Source of the DNA: Saprospiraceae bacterium
GTDB lineage: Bacteria; Bacteroidota; Bacteroidia; Chitinophagales; Saprospiraceae
Assembly (NCBI GenBank): GCA_016709995.1
Contig: JADJLQ010000001.1
Span: 3,258,001-3,322,000 of the forward strand
Length of the DNA stretch: 64,000 bases
Direction of reading: 5' to 3'
Part shown: positions 36,100 to 45,839 of the stretch, in pieces
How the letters are laid out: each line of letters begins with the position of its first letter
How positions within the stretch are numbered: the stretch's first letter is position 1
Translations under genes and position numbers: made by a program
The notes under the pieces: model-generated
The model's database searches: none
What the model saw: the letters and a program-made list of their open reading frames with translations, nothing else
Told to the model about the DNA's origin: nothing

Positions 36100-38982
36100 T
36101 TACCATCGCACATACTTCAGGACCTGCATCCCTTCCGAACTTCTGACTTTGATAAAATAGGTGCCGGGTACATCGATCCCGATTGGTAGCTGGTGGGTAC
36201 CGGCAGGCCATTTTTGGTTTTTCGTTTGAAGTATGGTCTGCCCATGGATATTAGTAATGACCAGGTGGATGGTAGCAGCTTTGACTAACTCTAATTGTAA
36301 AGTGCCGGCACCCAAAGATGGATTGGGGTACACTTTTACTTTGACCGAAGTGCTGAGTGTCTCCCGATTGGCTGTCACTTGATCCAGAGGGCGATCGAGG
36401 TATACATGATATTCTCCTGGTGCCAGTGTAAAGGAATTATTAGTCTGGTTAATCACTTTGGTTTGATTGTCTTTCAGGTCTACCCACATTCCGGTCCTGG
36501 GGAAAGTAACCGTGCCACTGGCATTGGTGACATCAAAATTGCCCACGACGACTACATTGAGATCATTGGATTTAAACGTAAGATATTTAAAAGCCGATGT
36601 AAGGCTATAATCAAATTGTTTCATTGCATTTTGAAAGGCATCTGATTTTCTCAATTGCAACAATCTTTGATACCAATCTAAAACTAAACTTCTGGCAGGA
36701 ACCTGGGTGTATTGCCAGGTGATGGGTTTACCGTCCAGGCGGCAGTTGGTATTGACAGTACCATTGCTACAGGTATTGACCGAATAGTCATAGCCCAACT
36801 CACCAAACTGCCAGATCATTTTGGGCCCGGGGGATAATAAAAAAAATGAAGTGGCGAGTTTCATCCGGTCCAGCGCAGTAGTAAGATTTTTTGTCGAATA
36901 GGCTCCTGCAACATTCCCAAATTGAAGATTTTTATACATGAGTCGTTCTTCATCATGGGATTCCATATAGCTGACCAGATGTGGTTTGGTCCAGCCGCGG
37001 GATTGGTACAAAGAATTGGTCAGATTGGCATTATTGACATAACCCATAGCCGCTTCACTATAAGCGCCATTATGATTCCCCCAAAGCAGCATACCTGCAT
37101 CTGCCAATGCAAATTCTTCAGCATTGTCAGCAAAATGTTCCAGGATGACATATGCTCCGGGAACATAAGATTGAATGCTGTCATAATATTGTTTCCAAAT
37201 GGCGATTCTGCTGGCATCGTAAGCGCTCCAGGCCCCTACATCATTGGGATTGTTTTTTTGAGTAAACCCTTTGGATAGGTCAAACCGGAATCCATCGACC
37301 TGGTATTCTTTGAGCCAGTACTGCATAACCCGGCTGCTGAAATACTTCGTATCGGGGCTTTCGTGATTAAAATCATTGAATACATTAAACGGGTGACGCG
37401 CGGTCACGTTAAACCAGGGATTGTCTGCAGAAGGTCTTTGATTGACTCCATCCCAGTACAAAGCTGCCAGGGGGCAACTGCCGGTCGCATGATTCAATAC
37501 CATGTCCATGATCACCGCGATGCCTCTGCCGTGACATGAATCTATAAAACTTTTGAAATCATGCTCTGTACCATAATATTTGTCTACTGCAAAAAAGAAA
37601 TCCGGATTGTATCCCCAGGATTGATTGCCTTCAAATTCATTGACTGGCATTAGTTCGATGGCATTGATGCCTAGGCGTGAAAGATATCCTAGCGTATCCG
37701 TCAGAGATTTAAAATCATGATTTGCAAGGTAATCCCTCAACAGAACTTCGTAGATCACCAATTGAGATTTATCAGGCCGTATAAATGGATGCTTCCATTG
37801 ATAGGCTGAATTGTTTGTCCTGACTACACTGACGATCCCATTGGTTTTGCCTGAAGGATATGCTTTGAGTCCGGGATAAGTTTGGCTCGTGATCACAGCA
37901 TCATAGGTAGGGTCCAGAATTTTTTCAGCGTAAGGATCAGCGATCTTCTGTGCGCCATCTACCTCATATTGGTAACTATATTCTACCTTCGGGTCCAAAC
38001 CAGGTATCTTCAACCACCAGGTACGACCATCGGGGTCAAGATTCATCTGGTAGGCAGGCTGATCAGACCAATCATTGCCGGGAAAATCACCCAACACACT
38101 TATTTTGTTTTTGCCAGGAGCGACCAGCACCAGGGTTAGAGAACTATCTCCATCTCCCCGATTGATGCCGGGTCTTAAGCCGGATGGCAATGGTTTAGTA
38201 CCTGTGACAGTACCTGGCACCGTAAATGCGAACGAATCTTTAACCTCTTTGCCACCAGCGGATGCACTGGCTGTGACTGTATATTGACCTGGACCGATCA
38301 TGGCTATCATACCGCCAAGGCTGTCCATGCCCGATGCTTGCGATAGGGTGACCTGACTGAGCTTGATGCTGAGATCTGCTGATTGATTGCTGATTATTTT
38401 TATTTGCAGACTTTGACCCTGGCTGATTTTGATCGGTTCAGGTTGTGGACGATATAGCGGGACGAGCGGTGGTTGCTCAAATCTCAATGCCAATTGATCA
38501 TCATATACGGGGATATACATATCACTGCCATCTGCATTCCTATGTGAAGCACAGTTAGTACATCCACCTTGCCTGTACAGGACAGCTATCTTGAGAATTT
38601 GTTCACTGGCAGGTACATTAAAAAAGGACCTGATATTGGAGATAGTATATCGCCAACGATTGACTCCGACCGCAGTAGTTAGAGAAGTAATGGCAGTACC
38701 GCCCCAGGCAAAAGGAACATATTTCCAATCTGCAGCATTTTTGCTGGAGGAGGTGATCACGCCAACATGCACATACACATTACCGTTATATCCCATCAGG
38801 CCCAAATCGCCTTTGGTAGCATCGAGGGTGATCGTAATTGGATCAGATGCCTTCGGAAAAGCGGGTGCCCAGGAAAGTAACTGAGCAGACATCGACCCCG
38901 GTGCCAGGAGTAAAAAGAAAATACCAATCTTGAAAAAGAGTATGGTCGAAAAAATAGGGGGCTTATGGAAAGAAGCGTGCAT
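36100..38982 (-). CDS. Secreted GH13 alpha-amylase-family enzyme with T9SS tail
   Basis: From ATG 38982 there are 960 residues: a signal peptide (ending GSMSAQ), beta domains, a CBM48-like carbohydrate-binding domain (VLVAPGKNKISVLGDFPGNDW), then the GH13 barrel and a C-terminal T9SS sorting domain (KVKVYPNPSLGAG). The barrel shows MDMVLNHA, DGFRFDLSKGF (nucleophile Asp), VILEHFAD (acid Glu) and MESHDEERL (third Asp), so the site is complete. It should cut alpha-glucans outside the cell. An exact -7 box at 39001-39008 covers the TTG start, which supports ATG 38982. Confidence 0.93.
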   Translation of the reverse strand: MHASFHKPPIFSTILFFKIGIFFLLLAPGSMSAQLLSWAPAFPKASDPITITLDATKGDLGLMGYNGNVYVHVGVITSSSKNAADWKYVPFAWGGTAITSLTTAVGVNRWRYTISNIRSFFNVPASEQILKIAVLYRQGGCTNCASHRNADGSDMYIPVYDDQLALRFEQPPLVPLYRPQPEPIKISQGQSLQIKIISNQSADLSIKLSQVTLSQASGMDSLGGMIAMIGPGQYTVTASASAGGKEVKDSFAFTVPGTVTGTKPLPSGLRPGINRGDGDSSLTLVLVAPGKNKISVLGDFPGNDWSDQPAYQMNLDPDGRTWWLKIPGLDPKVEYSYQYEVDGAQKIADPYAEKILDPTYDAVITSQTYPGLKAYPSGKTNGIVSVVRTNNSAYQWKHPFIRPDKSQLVIYEVLLRDYLANHDFKSLTDTLGYLSRLGINAIELMPVNEFEGNQSWGYNPDFFFAVDKYYGTEHDFKSFIDSCHGRGIAVIMDMVLNHATGSCPLAALYWDGVNQRPSADNPWFNVTARHPFNVFNDFNHESPDTKYFSSRVMQYWLKEYQVDGFRFDLSKGFTQKNNPNDVGAWSAYDASRIAIWKQYYDSIQSYVPGAYVILEHFADNAEEFALADAGMLLWGNHNGAYSEAAMGYVNNANLTNSLYQSRGWTKPHLVSYMESHDEERLMYKNLQFGNVAGAYSTKNLTTALDRMKLATSFFLLSPGPKMIWQFGELGYDYSVNTCSNGTVNTNCRLDGKPITWQYTQVPARSLVLDWYQRLLQLRKSDAFQNAMKQFDYSLTSAFKYLTFKSNDLNVVVVGNFDVTNASGTVTFPRTGMWVDLKDNQTKVINQTNNSFTLAPGEYHVYLDRPLDQVTANRETLSTSVKVKVYPNPSLGAGTLQLELVKAATIHLVITNIHGQTILQTKNQKWPAGTHQLPIGIDVPGTYFIKVRSSEGMQVLKYVRW

Positions 38983-39000
38983 AAATTTGAATTGGCCAGG

Positions 39001-39008
39001 CAAAGCTA
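39001..39008 (-). promoter_or_regulatory. -7 promoter box for the amylase gene
   Basis: On the minus strand this reads TAGCTTTG, an exact TAnnTTTG match 18 bases before the ATG at 38982. Confidence 0.5.
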
Positions 39009-39240
39009 ACCATTAAACACCTTAATCAAATGACCTCGTACAAGGCACCTGAAACCGAAAAAAATAATACAGCTAATCTAAATAGGCATCAGTATCTTTG
39101 ATACATAAACCTAACGGCAATAAAATTGCCTGGCAGCTAAAAAACCAAATTTGAAAAGCTGTATTTCACCATACCTTCCATTGAATTAATTAATTTCTAC
39201 GGTTATATCGGATAGATTTATATTTAAACATCAACTTAAA

Positions 39241-40716
39241 ATGAAAAGACTCAATTATTTTATAAGCATCCTCATCCTTGCGATGCTGTTTTATCAATGT
39301 TCTCGTAATCCCGTGACCGGCAAGAAGCAGCTCAACCTGATGTCGGAAGCACAGGAAAAGCAAATGGGCCTTGAAAGTAATCCGCAAGTCCTCGCCGAAT
39401 TTGGCAAATATGATGACCCTGCTTTGCAGGCTTTTATCAACGAAAAAGGTCAGGAGATGGCCAAGATCAGTCACCGACCAGATCATGGTTATACCTTTCA
39501 GATTATAGGGTCTCCCATAGTAAATGCTTTTGCTGTACCAGGGGGTTATGTGTACTTCACCAGGGGTATCATGGCACATTTTAATAATGAGGCAGAGTTT
39601 GCCGGGGTGCTTGGACATGAGATTGGCCACATCACAGCAAGGCATGCCAATGCCCAGGCTAAAGATCAACTGCTTACCCAGGTCGGTGTGATTGGGCTTT
39701 TAGTCATCTCTCCGGCTGCAGCTTCGATGGCTGAGTCCCTCATGCAGGGAGCCCAATTATTATTGCTCAAATTTAGCCGTGCACATGAGTCTCAATCTGA
39801 TGAATTAGGAGTCGAATACTCCACCAAGATTGGATATGATGCTCACCAGATGGCCCAATTTTTTCAGACTATCGGCAGAATATCAGATCAGGCAGGGGCT
39901 CGCATTCCCGTATTTTTAAGTACCCATCCTGACCCTGGAGACCGATTCAATAGAGTGCATAAATTAGCGGAGCAAGCGCAGACAGCATCCACTATCAATA
40001 AGGCTTCTCTTAAGGTCAACAGAGATGAATATCTTAGGCGCATCCACGGATTGATGTATGGCGAAGATCCAAATGAAGGCTATGTAGATGGAGGTGTATT
40101 TTATCATCCGCAGCTAAGATTCCGATTTCCTGTACCTACAGGTTGGCAAGTACAAAACTCACCTTCACAGCTAGTCATGGCAGAACCGGCTGGCAAAGCC
40201 ATGATGTTGCTGACCATGGGACAGGGCGCCACCTTTGACGAAGTGATCGCTAATAGCAATACCCAGTTTGGATTGACTGCGATCAGATCAGAAAACAGGA
40301 CGGTCAATGGTTATCGGGCAGTAGTTGTACTGGCTTCACCTACTATAGCCGCCGGGCAACAAGCACCTGCGGAAGCCGAGAAAACCCTTGTATTGAGTTA
40401 TTATATTCAGAAAGAACAAAACATTTTTTGTCTGCACGGAGTCTGTGCCAATAAGGACTACCAGAGCTATCAAAATCTTTTTCTCAACACGATGGAAGGG
40501 TTTAATAACCTGACAGATCCTAACAAAATAAATGTCTTCCCAGAATATATCTCTGTAGTGAATGCACCCAGAACTGCTACCCTCAGTGAATTACTCACCA
40601 GCTACGGTATCACCCAAGCACGACTCGAAGAATTTGCCATACTCAATGGTATGCAACTTAAAGATGTAGTGCCTGCCGGAAAGCTATTTAAAGTAGCGCA
40701 GAAAGGCAAAGCTTGA
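39241..40716 (+). CDS. M48-family metalloprotease lipoprotein
   Basis: A lipobox (LFYQCSR, Cys 20) anchors the protein. The zinc motif is GHEIGH (H126, E127, H130), with a third ligand in HESQSDELG. The extra C-terminal 200 residues hold a beta domain and an end segment (LTSYGITQARLEEFAILNG) that resembles a LysM-like unit. By relation to BepA/YfgC-type proteins it may degrade or help assemble outer-membrane proteins. It is followed on the same strand by a small membrane protein (38-base gap), a cyclase and an HhH protein, probably one transcript. Confidence 0.9.
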   Translation: MKRLNYFISILILAMLFYQCSRNPVTGKKQLNLMSEAQEKQMGLESNPQVLAEFGKYDDPALQAFINEKGQEMAKISHRPDHGYTFQIIGSPIVNAFAVPGGYVYFTRGIMAHFNNEAEFAGVLGHEIGHITARHANAQAKDQLLTQVGVIGLLVISPAAASMAESLMQGAQLLLLKFSRAHESQSDELGVEYSTKIGYDAHQMAQFFQTIGRISDQAGARIPVFLSTHPDPGDRFNRVHKLAEQAQTASTINKASLKVNRDEYLRRIHGLMYGEDPNEGYVDGGVFYHPQLRFRFPVPTGWQVQNSPSQLVMAEPAGKAMMLLTMGQGATFDEVIANSNTQFGLTAIRSENRTVNGYRAVVVLASPTIAAGQQAPAEAEKTLVLSYYIQKEQNIFCLHGVCANKDYQSYQNLFLNTMEGFNNLTDPNKINVFPEYISVVNAPRTATLSELLTSYGITQARLEEFAILNGMQLKDVVPAGKLFKVAQKGKA

Positions 40717-40754
40717 GTTTGGTACGATCATTAAGAAGATAACTGTAGTATATT

Positions 40755-40991
40755 ATGGCTGATCTACTGGGTACAGGAGGTGTCTCGCTGATCCTAATCG
40801 CGTATTTTCTCAACTTATTTGATAAGATTGAGCCTGAACACCTGGCATATATCCTGATGAACCTGGTCGGTGCGGGGCTTGCTTGCTGGTCTTCTGTGCT
40901 GATAAAATCTATGCCTTTTACCATACTCGAAGCTACCTGGGCTTTAGTATCGATGATAGCTTTGATCAAAAAAATTAGAATGCATAATTAA
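40755..40991 (+). CDS. Small CBU_0592-like membrane protein
   Basis: The 78-residue protein has three hydrophobic segments. The first is GTGGVSLILIAYFLNLFD and the third is ILEATWALVSMIALI, a pattern I recognise in the CBU_0592 small membrane family of unknown function. It lies between the M48 lipoprotein gene and the cyclase gene, 10 bases before the latter, so it is probably part of the same operon. Confidence 0.7.
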   Translation: MADLLGTGGVSLILIAYFLNLFDKIEPEHLAYILMNLVGAGLACWSSVLIKSMPFTILEATWALVSMIALIKKIRMHN

Positions 40992-41001
40992 CCAGATTAC
41001 T

Positions 41002-41673
41002 ATGTCGACCTATGTGGATCTCAGTCATGTCATTGACCAAAATGTAATTAGTTATAAAGGGCTGCCTGCCCCATTGATATGTGATTATCTTTCGAGAGCT
41101 GAAAGCAAAAAATATTATTCAGAAGGCACCAGCTTTCAGATAGGCAGGATCGATATGGTCGGCAATACCGGCACTTATATCGACTGTCCTTTTCATCGAT
41201 ACGAAAATGGAAAAGACTTGTCCGAGGTTTTGTTAACGCGGTTTGTAGACTTGCCTGCAGTAAAAATTCATGTTCCCTATTCCGCCGGATTAAAAGTAGA
41301 TCTACATCATTTTGAACAAATAAACGTAAAAAACAAGGCTGTTTTAATTCAAACGGATTGGTCAGACCATTGGATGACAGATGGATATTATCATGATCAT
41401 CCCTATTTAGCTACTGATGCAGCAGCCTATTTGGTAGATCAGGGAGTCTTACTGGTAGGCATCGATTCACACAATATAGATGACACCCGCAGCAATGCGA
41501 GGCCTGTACACAGTATTTTACTTAAAAATGAAATCCTCATCGTAGAACACCTCTGCCAGCTTAGCAGGATCACTGTGGATGAGTTCTTGTTTTCAGCAGT
41601 ACCACCAAAAATAAAAGGCATGGGTACTTTTCCGGTGAGGGCATTCGCGACCATGAAGGATGAGGAATTGTAA
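41002..41673 (+). CDS. Cyclase-family (kynurenine formamidase-like) metal-dependent hydrolase
   Basis: The 223-residue protein starts YVDLSHVIDQ and has the metal region as GNTGTYIDCPFHR, where the classical family reads HxGTHxDxPxH. Two of its usual His ligands are replaced by Asn and Tyr, a variant found in a subset of PF04199 proteins. VGIDSHNIDD follows in the second half. It probably hydrolyses an amide or lactone, if the altered site is active. The substrate is unknown. It is 21 bases before the HhH gene. Confidence 0.82.
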   Translation: MSTYVDLSHVIDQNVISYKGLPAPLICDYLSRAESKKYYSEGTSFQIGRIDMVGNTGTYIDCPFHRYENGKDLSEVLLTRFVDLPAVKIHVPYSAGLKVDLHHFEQINVKNKAVLIQTDWSDHWMTDGYYHDHPYLATDAAAYLVDQGVLLVGIDSHNIDDTRSNARPVHSILLKNEILIVEHLCQLSRITVDEFLFSAVPPKIKGMGTFPVRAFATMKDEEL

Positions 41674-41694
41674 AAAAATATTTATTTTATAAGA

Positions 41695-41985
41695 TTGAAA
41701 AACCTCCAACATATACCTACTGACAAACTTATCATCCAAGAGCTTTGCCAGATACCAGGAGTAGGCAGATCTATCGCTCAAGACCTTATTCATATCGGTA
41801 TCACTTCCATCGACCAGTTAGATGGTCAGGATCCTCAGTCTTTATATGATCGATCCAACCAATATGCCGGGTGTATACAAGACCGATGTCTTCTTTATGT
41901 ATTTCGGGAGGCAGTGTATTTTGCAGAAACTCCTGCACAGTCCAGAGAGCCTGAAAAACTAAAATGGTGGAACTGGAAAGACTAA
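41695..41985 (+). CDS. Helix-hairpin-helix protein, Cdd1/pathogenicity-locus type
   Basis: The N-terminal half is an HhH DNA-binding segment (ELCQIPGVGRSIAQDLIHIG), and the C-terminal half matches the Cdd1 family: CIQDRCLLYVFREAVYFA and an ending of LKWWNWKD. The start is TTG at 41695, with no ATG in frame before it. The protein is probably a small DNA-associated factor; its role is not established. It ends ten bases from the convergent secreted-protein gene. Confidence 0.82.
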   Translation: MKNLQHIPTDKLIIQELCQIPGVGRSIAQDLIHIGITSIDQLDGQDPQSLYDRSNQYAGCIQDRCLLYVFREAVYFAETPAQSREPEKLKWWNWKD

Positions 41986-41994
41986 GATCTTTCT

Positions 41995-42486
41995 TTAACT
42001 ACATTCACTGGAGGCATCTATTATTACGACTACCAATTCGCCATTGGCATTGATCGTAATATGCAGTGTAAATATCATTTCTGAGTTAGGTGCTGATCCC
42101 CGTCCAATCAATTTAACTTTGGACTTTGAGATGAAATTAAAATGACCATTGATCAGGGTGGAGTGAATGATTTCCGCCCTATTTTCAGAATAGCTGTATT
42201 TTTTGCCAGATACAAGACCTTCGCCTACGCCGTGGGCTGTCAAATGGAAATTGGTTTTATACTGATTATCCTCTGGGTTTTTGTCTAATCTAAATTTGCT
42301 GGTGAGCTTCCCGGTAAGATGAACTTGCTCTACGCAATTGTCCAGGTACAGATCCAGGTCAGCGTTATATTCTAATACTTCACCAGGTGGATTGAGATCT
42401 ATTGACCCAGACATATTTGAAAAGACAAAGAAAACAGCCATAAAGGCCATCATGATTGGTACATGAGGAAAATTTTTCATATTCAT
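41995..42486 (-). CDS. Secreted hypothetical protein
   Basis: A hydrophobic N-terminus (MAFMAVFFVFSNMSGSI) looks like a signal peptide, and the following 130 residues are beta-rich with no recognised motif. It may be a small periplasmic or surface protein. Only the signal and the length support it as real, with normal codon use. Confidence 0.6.
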   Translation of the reverse strand: MNMKNFPHVPIMMAFMAVFFVFSNMSGSIDLNPPGEVLEYNADLDLYLDNCVEQVHLTGKLTSKFRLDKNPEDNQYKTNFHLTAHGVGEGLVSGKKYSYSENRAEIIHSTLINGHFNFISKSKVKLIGRGSAPNSEMIFTLHITINANGELVVVIIDASSECS

Positions 42487-42665
42487 TTGATTTTTAAATA
42501 GTTACAAATCTTATGAAGTATGAAGGGTAATTAATTGGACCTAAAATTATAATGATCCTACCTTAATTCAAACCATATCTAATATTAATTTTTGTAAAAT
42601 AATTTTTGCCTGATCATTAAGGCACAATCGCCCATCAACCCTCTTTTGGACACAATACTGGAGTT

Positions 42666-43274
42666 TCAGATTTTGCTCAAAGCCTGGTTGACAGTGAGTA
42701 CCCATCCGAATATGAAGAGCAAGGTTGCCTTCTGGATCAAAGGAAGCCATTCGAGTTTAAAGCCGGAGAAATAAATAAAATTATTAATCGCGATAATCGC
42801 CATGCACCATAAACCGTAGTACACCGACGAAAATCTTTTATGCAGATATAGTTGATAGAATGAGGCTGTCAAGGCTATTACACCGGCTCCACCAGACAAT
42901 ATCGAAGCAATATCGTGGTAGCTCGTATATAAAAATATGGCAAATACCATTGAAATGATTCCAAAAGCAATGATAGTAGATTGGTAAGACTTATTCACAC
43001 TAAGGAGGAGAGCAAATCGCACAAAAAACCAAATCATAGTGAGGGACAATACCACGGTCCCAAATATGGCATAAGTTCTGGCAGGATTGACCTGTCCGTT
43101 GAGAGCTCTTTCATTCAATAGGTTACACCAATAGTTGTTGATCCAGTCAAATCCATAGGTATGAATATTAGCTTGTGAGCCTCCCGGATACAAGGTCGAT
43201 GCATAATAATAAAAGATGCAATAGAGGCTGATTCCCAGGATAACCGGCCACTCAGATCGAACAAGTCTTTTCAA
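42666..43274 (-). CDS. Multi-spanning membrane protein of unknown function
   Basis: Six hydrophobic segments are visible in 202 residues, with STLYPGGSQA and GFDWINNYWCNLLNE after the first span. The tail ends without a signal or catalytic motif. A match to the DUF998-like group is possible but not secure. It lies 27 bases after the sugar isomerase-like gene on the same strand, so the two may be co-transcribed. Confidence 0.65.
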   Translation of the reverse strand: MKRLVRSEWPVILGISLYCIFYYYASTLYPGGSQANIHTYGFDWINNYWCNLLNERALNGQVNPARTYAIFGTVVLSLTMIWFFVRFALLLSVNKSYQSTIIAFGIISMVFAIFLYTSYHDIASILSGGAGVIALTASFYQLYLHKRFSSVYYGLWCMAIIAINNFIYFSGFKLEWLPLIQKATLLFIFGWVLTVNQALSKI

Positions 43275-43301
43275 AATAGACTTTAAAAAATCATCAAAAT
43301 A

Positions 43302-44276
43302 TCAACTAAGGGCCTTCCTGGCATATGCAATACATTTTTGGACTTCTTTTACGGCATCAGATCCAGCGGGTACATCGTATTCAAGCTCTACGGTAGCAGG
43401 AAATTTGTATTTACGGGATTTCATGAGTTGCAAAATCTCGACGATCGGTGTATCGCCAGTACCCCAGGGTAGATTTTTAGCCCCGTTGGCGGCTGTAGTC
43501 CTGTCTTTAATATGCATACTCGTAATGCGATCGTGTTTGCGTTCAATGAGGGCGAGCAATGATTCTTTGGTATTGCTGCCTCCAGCGGCTATATAATGTC
43601 CACAATCCAGGTTGAGCGAATTATAAGGTGACTGGCTGAGAGCTACATCCCAAAGTGTATCCGTGGCTTGCAGGTGGGCATGATAACCCACATATATCTT
43701 GTGCTTCGCACCCAAGTCACCCAATCGCTGAGACTGTTTGGCGTCATTTGGCAACTCTACCGTAACCGAAGTAGCACCCAGCGCTTTGGCGGCTCTCATC
43801 CCATATTCTATTTCTGCATCGGAATTATTGACCCCAAAGGCATTGGGTTTGAATGCATAGATATTGATCCCCGCCTTTTTAAATTTTTTGCCCACTTCTA
43901 CATATTTATCCATAGACACCGTCGATCTCCAATCAGCTACCTGTTTGTTGTAAGCAGCTAGTTGAGCTCTTTGCTCCTCTGACAAGCTGGGCCTTTGACC
44001 CTGGGTGGGAGGAGTGAAAACGATTGGATTAGCAGGTTTGCCCGCATAAGTTTCCATAGGATCCCCCATCATCTCAAGAGCATTCACTCCGCTGGTCCGG
44101 CAAAAGCCAAGTAATTGATCGATGGTATGCGGAATACTTCTGAAGGAGTATGAGATCACCCCCAGTTTGATGCCTTTGATTTTAAAAAGAATATTTTCTT
44201 GTGGGATTAAGGAGATACTTAATGCCCCAAAGGCTGATTTTTGGATAAACGCTCGTCTGGAAAAACTATTTTTCAT
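43302..44276 (-). CDS. Sugar-phosphate isomerase/epimerase-like TIM-barrel protein, exported
   Basis: An N-terminal signal resembles a twin-arginine signal (FSRRAFIQKSAFGALSISL). The remainder is a TIM barrel of the PF01261 group, with GVNALEMMGDP, GINIYAFKPNAFGV, VGYHAHLQATD, LDCGHYIAAGG, SMHIKDRT and VELEYDVP at the expected strand ends; the His and Glu residues fit a metal site. This group acts on sugars or sugar phosphates. Location outside the cytoplasm matches the exported oxidoreductases at 6412 and 8327. Confidence 0.88.
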   Translation of the reverse strand: MKNSFSRRAFIQKSAFGALSISLIPQENILFKIKGIKLGVISYSFRSIPHTIDQLLGFCRTSGVNALEMMGDPMETYAGKPANPIVFTPPTQGQRPSLSEEQRAQLAAYNKQVADWRSTVSMDKYVEVGKKFKKAGINIYAFKPNAFGVNNSDAEIEYGMRAAKALGATSVTVELPNDAKQSQRLGDLGAKHKIYVGYHAHLQATDTLWDVALSQSPYNSLNLDCGHYIAAGGSNTKESLLALIERKHDRITSMHIKDRTTAANGAKNLPWGTGDTPIVEILQLMKSRKYKFPATVELEYDVPAGSDAVKEVQKCIAYARKALS

Positions 44277-44422
44277 ATTACAAGTGCTGATTTTGATAAT
44301 TCAAGGTAGCACTTTAATTAATTATATAGACATGCATCCTTCATTAGTAATAAAATTCTTCCACTATTTGAAGCAGCTTGTCACATAAACCATCATACCC
44401 AGGGCTCCAGGGTGCAATTCTT

Positions 44423-45031
44423 TTATTTGCCTGTAGAATCGGCTGGGGCTGTCCCTGGATTGTTCAACATCTTTAATACATCACCAGTAATGTCATCCGC
44501 AGGGTTGCCAATCAGGATCTGTCCTCCTTTGACATAAGAAAATATATAATTGTAGCCCTTATCTTTTTTGAGGGTCTCCAAAGAAGCCATAAGTACTTTT
44601 TGTAACCTTTCATTGATAGCAGTCCCCTCATCCATCACCTCTTTGGCCAGCTTATCTCTTTCGGCCATGAGTGCCTGCTGCCGGGCACTGAATCGTTGCT
44701 CTTGCTGTTGTATTTCCTTTGGAGTAAGTAAGCCAGATTGAATTTTTTGCTGTATAGAAGCCACTTCGTTCTCCAGTGTCCTGCCTTTACTTCCAAGGCT
44801 CACATCTATATCCATCTGTTTTTTATCCAAAACATCTTTCTCCTTTCTAAACTGTGTAAAATTTTCAAGGATCGAATCTGCATTGACATAGGCAAGTCTT
44901 AGCGTAGCACTCCCGTCAGATGCTGTCATTGAAGCAGATTTTGAAGGACCGGTTAAGTTGTAGACTTTAAAATATAAGTTGATTACAGCCAACGCCAGAA
45001 TGGCAGTCAATATCCAAGGTAGATTTTTCAT
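44423..45031 (-). CDS. OmpH/Skp-family periplasmic chaperone
   Basis: The 202-residue protein has an N-terminal hydrophobic segment, a LAYVNADSILENF start to the mature domain and a long charged coiled coil (about residues 65-150), then KGYNYIFSYVKGGQIL near the end. This matches OmpH/Skp proteins that hold unfolded outer-membrane proteins. The TM-like segment may be an uncleaved anchor, as in many Bacteroidota copies. An exact -7 box is 29 bases upstream at 45061-45068. Confidence 0.9.
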   Translation of the reverse strand: MKNLPWILTAILALAVINLYFKVYNLTGPSKSASMTASDGSATLRLAYVNADSILENFTQFRKEKDVLDKKQMDIDVSLGSKGRTLENEVASIQQKIQSGLLTPKEIQQQEQRFSARQQALMAERDKLAKEVMDEGTAINERLQKVLMASLETLKKDKGYNYIFSYVKGGQILIGNPADDITGDVLKMLNNPGTAPADSTGK

Positions 45032-45060
45032 TGATATCTTTTAAAATTAAATTAAGCGCG

Positions 45061-45068
45061 CAAAGGTA
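45061..45068 (-). promoter_or_regulatory. -7 promoter box for the OmpH gene
   Basis: Reads TACCTTTG on the minus strand, an exact match to TAnnTTTG, 29 bases before the ATG at 45031. Confidence 0.5.
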
Positions 45069-45149
45069 ATATAATCAGCGTAATGGACAATGTTTGGGCG
45101 GGGGAAGAGTAGTTTGGTTAAAAGTATACAAATTAAACAAGTGACCTCT

Positions 45150-45548
45150 CTAAAACCCATCCTTAGGTTCTATCAAATCCCAAAGATTGCCATATAAATC
45201 TTTAAATACTGCTACCATACCATAAGCTTCCGAAGAAGGAGCTCTGACAAATTCGACTCCTTTGGATATCATGGAGTCATAATCTCTATAAAAATCGTCT
45301 GTATATAAAAACAAGAAAACCCTTCCTCCGGACTGATGACCAACTGCTTGGGTCTGCACCTCATTGACTGCTCTGGCCAGCAATATTTGTGAGCCGCTGC
45401 CCTCTGAAGGACCTATCAGGACCCAGCGTTTACCCTCCTCCATGGGTATATCTTGTATCAGCTTAAAATGCAGGATCGAAGTGTAATAGTCGATCGCTTC
45501 GTCATAATCATTGACCAGGAGTGCTATATATGCCAGCGATTGTTTCAT
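45150..45548 (-). CDS. VOC-family protein (glyoxalase fold)
   Basis: The 132-residue protein has the paired beta-alpha-beta layout of the vicinal oxygen chelate fold, with VNDYDEAIDYYTSIL in the first half and AVFKDLYGNLWDLIEP in the second. A substrate cannot be named. Its 5' end touches a cluster of short repeats at 45539-45786. Confidence 0.88.
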   Translation of the reverse strand: MKQSLAYIALLVNDYDEAIDYYTSILHFKLIQDIPMEEGKRWVLIGPSEGSGSQILLARAVNEVQTQAVGHQSGGRVFLFLYTDDFYRDYDSMISKGVEFVRAPSSEAYGMVAVFKDLYGNLWDLIEPKDGF

Positions 45549-45786
45549 CAGAATAATAGTTAGCGCACAAAGACCTGCCTACCGGCAGGCAGGCGCGAAG
45601 GCGCAAAGTTGGTTTTGAATGTATTTCCTTCATGTGGTCTTGAATAGTGAGCAAAGTAATCCGTTGCGGCTTAGCGCCTTTGCGCGACAGCGGTGATTGT
45701 TTCATCATGTGGTCCTGAATTATAGCAAAGTAATCCGTTGCGACTTAGCGCCTTTGTGCGATAGTAGTGATTGTTTCATCAGAATA
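45539..45786. repeat. Repeat cluster with two 75-base direct copies and a palindrome
   Basis: Two nearly identical units lie back to back: 45632-45706 (75 bases) and 45707-45780 (74 bases), both running from ATGTGGTC to TGATTGTTTCATC with a TTAGCGCCTTTG core. The TTGTTTCATCAGAATAA end recurs at the VOC gene start and at the right edge, a third trace. A palindrome (CCTGCCTACCGGCAGG) lies near 45572. This resembles Bacteroidota extragenic repeats; it overlaps the 5' end of the VOC gene. Confidence 0.8.
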
Positions 45787-45813
45787 AAGATATCTATTTA
45801 GCTGTGGGAGGCC

Positions 45814-45821
45814 TATCTTTA
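45814..45821 (+). promoter_or_regulatory. Variant -7 box before DUF2911 gene
   Basis: TATCTTTA differs from TAnnTTTG only in the last base and lies 18 bases before the ATG at 45840. Confidence 0.3.
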
Positions 45822-45839
45822 TAACCAAAATAATACGAA

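Noticed and set aside
45508..45708. 66-codon minus-strand frame reading into the repeat cluster
   Set aside because: Its sequence is entirely repeat units and the 5' end of the VOC gene, so it is not a separate gene.
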